Shown here: in pieces, positions 55,473 through 64,000 of the stretch
Numbering within the stretch: the first letter of the stretch is position 1
How the letters are laid out: each line of letters opens with the position of its first letter
Assembly: GCA_018466975.1 (NCBI GenBank)
Contig: CM031560.1
Location: 372,001 to 436,000 of the forward strand
Length of the DNA: 64,000 bases
Reading direction: 5' to 3'
DNA from: Sparassis latifolia
Lineage: Eukaryota; Basidiomycota; Agaricomycetes; Polyporales; Sparassidaceae
The notes under the pieces: generated by a model
Seen by the model: only the letters and a program-made list of their open reading frames with translations
Told to the model about the DNA's origin: nothing
The model's database searches: none
Translations under genes and position numbers: made by a program

Positions 55473-57078
55473 ATGAACTCCTCCTTGTCTGAACTTAGCT
55501 TGCCCGAACTCACCTCGCCCGAACTCACTTCATCCGAACTCGCCTCTCTGGAACTCGCCTGGTCCGAGCTCCCCTTTTCCAGACTTCCCTCGTATGAATT
55601 TGGATATCCCGAATTCAACCCGATGAGTTCCTCCCTGTCTGAACCCGCCCTGCCCAGATTCGCCTCACCCTGTAAGTCCCTACTCTTAAACTCTTGAAGC
55701 GCATCACCAACACGATTCGTTATATTACACCCTCTAGTTTTGGCACAGTCAGATCCTTTCTATGACCAACAGAACCATCTTCCATGGTGGGAGGCTGCAA
55801 TCTGGGAATGTGTACTGGTACATTACCCAGATCCTACTCTCTGATCTGAACATTGACCATTGACCATTGTCTGTTCAACATTCTCATTTACAGTACACAG
55901 AGACATCAAGGCTACCTCCCGAGCTGACAGATCGCATAATCGACTTTGTGGGTGGCGGCCCAGATTTTTATATCACCAAACAGAGGGCACTGTACAGGTG
56001 TGCCCTTGTTTGTCACGGGTGGTTCCCAGCTAGCCGGTATCATCTTTATGGCTCTACACTGGCTCTGCAATCCAGCAAATGCTTTGAAGCTCTTGTACAA
56101 GCATCAAGGATCCCACATGTGGCAGCCAGTTTGCAATCGGTGTGCGAACTGGTGTGCCTGGATGGTATGCCAATACCCAAATGGGTGCATCGGCTACCCC
56201 TTGTTCTTGGAAAAGTATTCTCAACAATTCAAGAGTTGTATCTCAATGTACTTGAATGGGATGCAGTTGTTATGCATCCAGACACACTGTCACTTGGTTT
56301 TGGACAGTTTGGACATGTTACCAAGCTGACTTTATGCAACTCCAAGTTCCAATTTTCACCAATTTCAATGCCTCATCTGTGCACCACCTCGGCTGCAGAT
56401 CCTAATCACGATTTTGATATCAGTGAAGACATGCCAGGCTTTCCCAATTGTTATCACACCATTACAATTTCCTGCACTCACTAAACTTGAATTTGATCGA
56501 TCACCAGTGCTACATTCAGCACTTCTCAGGTGGATGGTATTGATGTCAGCATCCATCCAGAGTCTGCAGTTGCTGACTACAGATATATATCATGCATCTC
56601 CATCTCATTTGAGAAACTTTCTCGAGCATGTTGGAGCTTGGCTGCAGGGTTTATACTTGTATGACCTTACTGTGACTGATTGTACGTATTACACTGGCAC
56701 TACATCACAGTGGTATGCTGAGACATGATATCACCCACAGTGAAGGACTTGAACATAGATAATTGCACTGCACTTCATACCCTTGGTTTGGGAACTGTGC
56801 AACGAACATCGTTGGCAGAGATCCTGGGCATCATTTCACCAAATTGCCACCTCCACAAACTCTGGATATCAATGTTTCCAAGAAGAGTAGAGTGCAAGTG
56901 GGAGAGTGCGGCCCGTATTCTGGACGAGCAGCAGTTTCTCACACTGCAGAAGTTTGAGCTCAGGGTTAAGGACGCCAAAAACTTTACCGAAGAAGAGAAG
57001 CGATGCATTTCGGACTGCTTCGATGCCTTGCGTAGGCGGGGTGTTCATGTTGTGCTGCACTTCGACCCCTCGGGGTAG
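55473..57078 (+). pseudogene. F-box gene copy 2, frameshifted, no zinc-finger tail
   Basis: Paralogue of the gene at 6,319-8,255 with the same exon plan: 55,473-55,671 (PEL repeat), 55,738-55,817, 55,894-56,681 (F-box RLPPELTDRIIDFVGG, then ALVCHGWFPASRY) and 56,741-57,078. All introns are GT-AG at the same positions and phases. In exon 3 near 56,350 two bases are missing relative to copy 1 (CCGCAAT there, CCAAT here), shifting the frame and stopping translation at 56,484. Downstream the homologous frame reopens (ISVKTCQAFPIVI). The last exon ends at VLHFDPSG with a stop, so the cysteine/histidine tail of copy 1 is not encoded. If translated it would give a truncated F-box protein of about 290 residues. 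Confidence 0.8.
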
Positions 57079-57739
57079 CAGGGTGATTCACCCACCTATT
57101 GAAGACTGCGGAGCGGCAGGTTGAAGATGAACACTCATCTGGAGTGCTTTCCATGGCTAGGGATGACGAGCAACGATCAAGCTCTGAGCAGATGAGACAG
57201 GAGAAATGGTAGGATGGCGGAGGCACTCTGGTTCTGCGAGCGCAGCTGGCAGGCTGCACCATTACGGGGAGGACAGGTTCGTAGCTCGGGAGTTAGAACG
57301 TTCAGACGGTGCGAGTTCTTCTATGCAGGACATCATTCTTTGTCAGGCTATATGTACTCAAGTTTCTGGGTCGGAAACAGGTCGACGTACCGGAGATACG
57401 TATGATTTTTACCACTCTATTCTCAATATTGTTGTCCTTCCGTTGTAAGTTTACAGACTTAGAAGTGTCTCGCGAATCGCGAAAGACGTGTGGGCTTCTG
57501 CGCGTACCGGATTGTGTACAGTTTGTACTTAGATACCGACCGTGCACGTAGTTCGTAGGTCTGAAGTTCTGATTGCATTGAATTTACACATACAGAAACC
57601 CACGAAATCGGTCGGGTATCCTGACAGTATCACATCCCTGCCAACAGCACACCTGCAGACAATCCCTTGGTGAACAATGCGGGGAGGGCACACAACTCAA
57701 ATCTCCAAATTTTTGCAGAATATGTATAGGACCTAGCCG
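57079..57739. other. Region after F-box copy 2, no gene
   Basis: The sequence diverges from copy 1 immediately after the stop. Short open frames on both strands have no support. AGACGTGTGGG and a palindrome-like CGCGAATCGCGA occur near 57,470. Confidence 0.4.
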
Positions 57740-59340
57740 TTCACAAATGCCAAGGATGAATCAGCGCAGTGCACACGGCATACCAGAGTGTTATCCACGA
57801 CGAGCTCGCCGCTTGGAGAAGGTCTTGGACTGCGGGACACCATCCGAACATTTGTGTGCTGTCTCCGCCTACAAGTCCTGAGAAATTGTGTCGATAACAA
57901 TGAGGCGGTGTTTGAGTGGGAGCCCAGTCGCACCTGTGTGCGCTGATGGGGAAGGGTGTGCAGGCGATGTGGAGAGAAGACGCCGAGTGCCAAATCCCGA
58001 GCGATCTAAGAATTCGCGCTAGACTGCCATGATCGCGCAGAAATCCTAACGACGAGGGAAGTCAATATTGAGCCCATGATGCGAGAAAAAAAGGACTCAC
58101 AACGAGTCCGCTTGACGGGGGATGCGGCGAAACAACGTGCTGATCCTGCGACACGATATGTCCTGTGCAGTCTCGAATGTGAGATCAAAAATATTACGGG
58201 TCTTTATCGCTGCGAATGACTCACCTCGCGAGCTCGAACGATCATCCCTGAAGACAATATTTGATCATAGTACACACCTCGGCAGCACGCAGCTCGGCGC
58301 GACGGGTACCCGCACCAATGCGGGGAACGGCACTTTGTGCTACTTGCCCTGGGATATAACACGCGGTCGAGTAAGCAATACACAGACACATAAAGATCCC
58401 CATCCGATGAGATAGTCTTGGGAAGATGAATTGACTTTGAGATGACCGACGAGAACTTTCGGTGCGTAGGAGTGTTGTTTCGAGGAGCGCCGAGGTGTCG
58501 TATGTCGGTACAACCACGGACAGGTGCAGCACAGGTCGGAGATCTGATAACCTGCGAACATGATCAGGAGGACTCGGAGTGTTAGGACGTTGAGTTTCTC
58601 GATTGTGATCGCCAGTCAGGCTTCGCATGGCGAGCATGCCATTGAAGAGATCGGCGATGACATAGCGAGCATATTCGATGTCGAATTGCTATTCAGTACA
58701 CCCTAAAGGGAGCGTGTGATCAGCGAGGCGCACGACGAGATTGAAAGAGGAATCAGGGCACGTTAGCCAGCACGCCTGGGCCGGAAAATGAAAGGATCGT
58801 TGAAAACGCACAAACGCTAGTCGTCAAAATTTGAGCACCTCGGGAGAAGCGGAATTTGAGAAAAGGCGCGATGCATTATGCGGCCCGTCGCAATGAGTTT
58901 TGACTCGTCGCGCCACCAGAAGTTCTCTTCCGTGTCGGTGGCGTTACTGGCATTAACACAACCAGTCTTGAAGCTCTGGTGGTTTGCTGCTTTATTGGGC
59001 ACTCAGCGGTCATTGTGACAGGTAGGGTCAAGGTGCGTACCAGCGGGAGGATACAGATAAAATGATACCGGACTTCAGTGAGCTGTGAGCATCCGAAGTT
59101 GGCATAGAAACTAGAAGGAGGTATAGCGACAACGTACGAAGATCAAGGCATCCACAGACCATAGCACGGAAGATCTCTCGGATCGTCACCTCCCGCACGC
59201 CAACGAAAGTACATCATAACGCGACACGGTGAGACAGAACCACTAGATCCGGGTGTGTCTCCGAATGCAGTCGCAGGGGGCGGAGAATGGCGTGGGGGGC
59301 AGGACGGTCACCTGCGTCGGTGTGATGACTGCTAGGATAG
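57740..59340. repeat. Repeat unit 2, post-F-box modules (undisturbed copy of the copia site)
   Basis: The counterpart of 8,640-9,958 plus 15,134-15,585 without the copia and LINE insertions, and so the empty-site reference for both. Around 59,025-59,040 the sequence runs straight through the point where copia entered. At about 59,205-59,225 it runs through the LINE target (AAAGTACATCATAACGCGAC). Minus-strand coding traces as in unit 1 are broken here too. Confidence 0.6.
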
Positions 59341-60599
59341 CAAGACGGAGTCGATACACAACCCCGAATAAGCGCTCGTAGCGCGTTCACCTGTGATGTC
59401 ACAGAGGCGATCTTGATCTGCTAGTTCCCCCTCCGGCCGCGACATATGACTCTAATTATTTGCAAGTGCTCGTCTCACGCATACAAATGCTCATCTAAGC
59501 TTGCTCGGCACGTCTTTTCCACGAGTTCTCTCGACACCCGCGCACGACGTCTCTGAGTATGTCCCGGTCTTAGAAGTCTGGGGCGCATATCTATCACGAC
59601 TCATTGTCCTGGGCCCTCCGGTCAGCATGACCTTTTCCCTAATTCAGTGAATCATTCGATTCGCCGGTTACATGTCGGTGCTCGGGAGTTGCGCAGTATG
59701 TCGCACAGATCCTATTCTCTGATCTGAATTCTGGCCGTTCTCTGTGCAACGCTCACCCGTCTGGTTCACAGATTAGGTGAAGATTTGACATGAGTTTCGT
59801 TCATCGACCTCCCATGCATGCTCATCGTGTATCCTGTGCTGGGAACCTAGTTTCGACAAAACGTTCTTTTGTCTGCCATTTTCATCGGGTGAGCAACGTC
59901 GGCCTACGATATACTTCGACGACGTAAGATCACGCGTGATATACTGGCGGTGAGGGTTACGACTAATCCGTTAAGTTATTGCGCCTACAGATGGTTATGT
60001 ATCTCGTGCCTCGTCACATCCCTGTTGAACTACACCGAGCTTCAGAATACGGTCAGGGCTTCAAATGAAATCAGTCACCTGCATGCCTGCGTGGTGCATC
60101 AATATCCGACTCAGCTCACATGGCAGCGGGTTCATGGTCGCGTTCGCCCCAGTAATTCTTCAGAACGTGCGATCTCTTACACATTAGATGCTACTTGCAC
60201 ACCGGCCGTTCACCCTATTCTGCATCCCCCAAGCACAACGCGGTTTAGTGAATTGAACCAAAGCTTCCTGTAATACTGGCGACACAATACATTGTCCGAG
60301 AACTCCCGCTCAGGTCCACCTCACTACGGAGACGACCTCGCACCCAGTACCTAGGTCAGCGGCCCTCTGTGAGTCCGCAAACCACATCCTGCCTTTGCCA
60401 TGAGAACGGGGGATTCCTGCCGTTCTCCCATTGGCCTTCGATCTGACATGTGAGGGCAGCTCGTGGCTGCGGTATGTCTCCTTCATAGCTTTGATTGTCC
60501 AGGAGAGCCAGTTTAAGAGATAACATTACGCACAAGTTAGACGAATGCGTACGAGAGGAACATCGCCGCCACTAGCAGGGCGAGTGCGAGAAATGCCAG
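59341..60599. other. Spacer between units 2 and 3, no gene seen
   Basis: About 1.26 kb with only short frames; the longest plus-strand one (59,950-60,273) has no recognisable features. Near 59,700 the words TCCTATTCTCTGATCTGAA and CTGTGCAACGCTCACC resemble the F-box intron region (6,690-6,740; 55,830-55,880), so a diverged fragment of the F-box module may lie here. Confidence 0.4.
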
Positions 60600-62030
60600 G
60601 CTGAGACGAGTGATGCCACGGGGACGAGGCACGACAATTGGCGCAGAGCGCGTGGTGAATATAGAACGCGCAGACGAAGAGCGCCAGCGCGTGGAGGAGA
60701 TCAATGATGGCGCGCTGAGAAGCAGAAGACGAGAGAAACGTGCGGCGAGGCATCACGGGGCGCAAAAGCAGAGCGCCACCGTATTGAGGAAGAGACGCGT
60801 CACTCGGATGAGGAGAAATAGAAGGCGGACGAGGAGTAGCGTTTTGTGAACGAAGCGAAAAGGAAGACCCAAAGGCAGCAGACCACGCGAAAACCGAGAT
60901 GCACAGAGTGAAAAAAATGAAAAAAGGAGCACACAAACGAGGAAAAGCAGTGGGTAGAAGGACAGCAGGACAGCCGAGAAAGCAAGAAGCAGTGGGGGCT
61001 ATGGAAGAGGAGGCTGAGAGAACTTTGGCCGCGGAAGGCGCCGAATCACACAAGAGAAGATGGGACGGACGCTGAAGGCAGAGATACGCCCGGCAATGGA
61101 TGATACTACTGGTACTCAGTAGGGGAGCCGTCACCTGTCAAGTTCTGGCAGAGAAATCGTAACGGCACCTTCGGGTCGAACAGCTTGACTCGAATTGAGT
61201 GGACTTCAGATACGGACGGATCCCAAGTGTCCGAACGGTGAAACGCTTGGCCGGTATTGGTACTATATAACAGCTCGCGCGGAGTATGCGCTAGAGCACC
61301 GTGATGTGGAGCGTGACCTTGGAAACCATGAGCGTCGAATTATCGTACAGAGCACACGAAGATCTCACGTTGTTTGTCGTGCCACCTATCGCTTTCATCC
61401 GTCTTGCCACAGTTTGTATCGGCGCGACCCCTGACTGTTCGCGGACCTTCCTCCAGCTCGATCGCAGGGATGTCAATGCGTACTAGCTCGGGATGGGACG
61501 TGTACGTCGAGATGCATGCCATCGCCAGAAGGCGACAAAACCAAACACTATACCATGCACCTATATCAGTACCGATATCAACGTACAGCCAAAGAAAGTA
61601 GGGATGACGTACAAATACCGAGGTTTCTTGAACATGTGGTAGTCACATTTTTGTCATGCCCTATAGTACTCCCAGACCTTCTCTCCCGTCTCCGTGTCGG
61701 CGATACCAGAGTTGACACAGCCAGGCTTTACAGTTCGGATTTCCTACTCATCGAAGGCTCAGCATTCATTATGCGGGCAAGGTAAGGTACGCACCAGCGG
61801 GAGGAGGGAGATGAAACGATGCCCGACGTTAGTGGGCTGTGAGCGTCCGAAGTTGGCGTAGAAACTACAAGGAGGTACAGCGACGACGTACAAAGATCAA
61901 AGTATCCTCAGCGAACGAGAGATAGCACGGAAGATCTCTTCGCGCATCATCGCAACGCTGCTCTTGGAAAGCCTTCAAATACCTACGCTTTATGAGGGAC
62001 AACTTTACAATGAGGTACGAGGCACCGATA
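60600..62030. repeat. Repeat unit 3, left modules
   Basis: Counterpart of 2,220-3,490. The best-conserved part is 61,110-61,310 against 2,825-2,995 (AGGGGAGCCGTCACCTGTCA; CGGACGGATCCCAAGTGTCC), which on the minus strand reads as the unknown conserved frame described for unit 1 (DTWDPSVSEVH, then LTGDGSPTEY). The coiled-coil-like plus-strand frame of unit 1 is shifted here. No complete gene is present. Confidence 0.55.
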
Positions 62031-62640
62031 TCAAAGACGCAGGGAGACGGGGCGTTTGGGCTCGCGCTTGGGCGCAAGCTCGCAGAGCGAGATGGCGGCG
62101 GCGGCGAGTATGTAGCTGCAGAAGTGGGAAGTCGAGGTCATCGCTGTCGTCGCTGTCGCCGCAAATGGATTCGCTGAGGCGGGATATCTGGGATGTGTCG
62201 TCATAGCCATAGTCAGCGTCGGGGCTCTGGCCAGAGGTCGATTCGCAGTGAGACGCGAGCGGAAAATTGGAGAATCTACGCCTCCTCCAGCGGATGATCC
62301 GGCTAACACCTTGAGTGGGTAGGGGTGATGTCGCACGAGGCGCCGCGAGGTGCTGTGTTAGAGCAATATAGCCTGAGTAGGAGCATTATCGTGCATACCT
62401 TTTGGCCTCGGAGTTGACCCAGGGACATCTGACCATCGGTAGTTATTTGCGGACTTCAGGGTGATTTGATAGAGAGGACGTTGGACACTGTAACTTGAAA
62501 TCTCTGCAGGGTCGTTGCACGCGGATGGCGAGTGCAGCACGTTGGCGACTCGGAGTAGCCGTGGCGTCTCGCGTCTCGCGTCTGTCACGATCACGCGCCG
62601 ACGTGACGTGCCACCTCCGAGACTCCTCCGCCTCATGTCC
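62031..62640 (-). pseudogene. Remnant of zinc-cluster-like gene (unit 3 copy)
   Basis: Minus-strand pieces as in units 1 and 2: an exon near 62,400-62,640 (SSYSVQRPLYQITLKSANNY), an intron ending CTCAAG, VLAGSSAGGG, and the acidic stretch SPDADYGYDDTSQISRLSES. The frame is lost after the acidic part, and the cysteine cluster is missing. One-base differences between VLAGSS and the acidic part place them in different frames. Confidence 0.45.
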
Positions 62641-64000
62641 ACGGCAGGGCCGCTGTATGTGCCCAGGGTGGTCCCAGGTGAGTACTAGCCTGGGGGAAGG
62701 TGCGCAGTTCAATTTTCTCGTTTATGGCTGACTAGGGGCCTCCTGCTCGCCAACGCCGCTGACGGAGGAATCGCTAATACGCAACGCAGCGCCTTGGCGG
62801 GAGTATCTTGCAACATTATTATTCTTGTTTCGGGTGTGTCGCAGAGGGTGGGTATCTGCTGTTGGGACACGGAAGAAAAATGTGCGTGTCCTGTTTTATG
62901 ATCACCCGTCTTCGACTCTAACTTTGCAAGGACTCACAGCAATTTCGTGGTCATTGATGTGATTCTGCGGGAGATTGTGCATGTATCACCTACACTTGCG
63001 AATATATCCCTTCTCCCTCGTTGTGATATTCTTATTCTATCTTTAATGAATACGGTCTAGCTACACTCTTGACCCAATGCTGACTAACGTCAAACAGACT
63101 GGAGAAAACAACCCGAGGTGAGTCATGTAAATATATTTTGCGACTCTTGTTATGATAATTGTGACTTAAAGTGAATACGCTGCCAGCAAGGATTTTTCTT
63201 CAATTCCTTGTCCGTTCACTGGCGCTACTGAAGACACTTCGCAACACTGCGGCTTCCCTTTCGTCTGCGCTCTCAGCACAACCGCTCCTGGCTGCCATCG
63301 CGACGATTGCGACGATTGTCGACGCTTTGGCTAGGCGTACGGGCTAACCTTCGGACCACGACCGCTCTTTCACGTTCTCTTGCCCTGGTCATGTGGCAAT
63401 TATCGAACAGGGTGCATGGTACATGTGAGTAATCTAACTATTGTAGTCCCCCCTTAACATCTCACGGCTCTCCCTATTTCCCAGAAAATCGAACTACTCG
63501 ACACGAAGAATTTCATACTTCTTCACTTCGAGAATGCCCTGTAGAATTCTCGTTCTTTCGGCACTCAACACGGGGACGCCGGACCGGCGTCTCAAAGCGC
63601 ACCTCCCTCGACTTCGTCTTCTAAGGGATTGCCGCTCGTCGAGGACGAGTAGTAGTGGCATGCACACCCCTTGTACGTTCTCGTGCAAAGCGTCTCAGCT
63701 GCACGAGGAAGTCTTTTCCGCTCACTTCTCGTGTGGAGACCTCTCTTAAAGTCCCGGAGCATCGACAGAGGTCTGTCGCGAAACATGACGAGGGGCGACA
63801 GTGCGCCCTAGACTTTCACTACATGTTTCCCAGTTCATGATCCCCTCGCTGACGCCATATCCGCGACGAACATTGCCTGTAGGGTTTCGTTGTTCGGACC
63901 ACTCGCGCACGATCGCACCTAGTATTAGTTACAACGTTGAACTCCACTCAGTTAATTCTGGAGTATCGGTTCTCACCTAGACGCCCTCGCAGGTGCGTAA
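62641..64000. repeat. Repeat unit 3 spacer, continues past window
   Basis: Same order of modules as 4,530-5,770 and 53,745-54,965 (TGTGCCCAGGGTGGTCCCAG; AGACTGGAGAAAACAACCCGA; GTGAGTAATCTAACTATTGT; GCGCACCTCCCTCGACTTCG; CTCAGTTAATTCTGGAGTA). No gene is supported. By analogy an F-box gene should follow about 1.4 kb beyond the right edge. Confidence 0.6.

Noticed and set aside
59950..60273. A 107-codon plus-strand frame
   Set aside because: No recognisable motif, no counterpart in the other units, and length compatible with chance.
60526..61134. A 202-codon minus-strand frame in unit 3
   Set aside because: Serine/alanine/leucine-rich and not in the frame of the conserved segment shared with unit 1; no ATG-to-domain support.

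Overview
The window looks like a TE-rich, probably gene-poor segment of a filamentous basidiomycete (Agaricomycetes; a white-rot type fungus is my guess). The reasons are many spliceosomal introns of about 47-61 bp, F-box/LRR-like multigene families, a Tad1-type LINE with RNase H, a Ty1/copia element, and above all a Kyakuja-Dileera-Zisupton (KDZ) DNA transposon carrying a TET/JBP dioxygenase gene, a combination known from mushroom-forming fungi. No species can be named from the sequence alone.

The background is a composite repeated unit of roughly 10 kb in at least three direct copies: unit 1 from about 2.2 kb to the copia insertion, unit 2 running on into 49.2-59.3 kb, and unit 3 from 60.6 kb past the right edge. 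Each unit strings together the same modules in the same order: an unknown minus-strand reading frame, a minus-strand zinc-cluster-like gene or its remnant, long decayed spacers, and an F-box gene with a proline/glutamate/leucine repeat at its N-terminus. The F-box copy at 6.3-8.3 kb is intact and ends in a zinc-finger tail. The copy at 55.5-57.1 kb is frameshifted and lacks that tail. An unrelated-strand F-box gene sits at 0.5-1.7 kb.

Into this array a nest of transposons has been inserted. A copia element (9,959-15,133; 5-bp duplication AAGGC) sits between two unit modules. A LINE (15,601-49,170; 15-bp duplication AGAGTACACCATAAT, poly(A) tail) sits just downstream and is itself split in its ORF1 by about 23 kb of inserted DNA. 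That insert contains a 148-bp minisatellite, a truncated plasma-membrane H+-ATPase pseudogene, and a 19.4-kb KDZ element (19,555-38,964).

The KDZ element is the centrepiece. It has long terminal inverted repeats with a perfect 46-bp inner core, a candidate 7-bp target duplication, and mirror-image subterminal arrays that share one core motif. It carries six gene models: two unknown cargo genes on the left, an HMG-box-like multi-exon gene, a TET/JBP 2-oxoglutarate dioxygenase, the CxC2-KDZ transposase, and a clean three-exon gene at the right end. The transposase and dioxygenase keep the catalytic residues I can recognise, but both carry small indels, largely in homopolymer or dinucleotide runs. 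These could be decay or consensus error.

Several sequences (ATPase pseudogene, LINE ORF2, two KDZ cargo genes) show substitutions of the C-to-T/G-to-A kind, in the ATPase strikingly at arginine codons. This fits CpG methylation and deamination in a genome that has, or had, TET-type enzymes.
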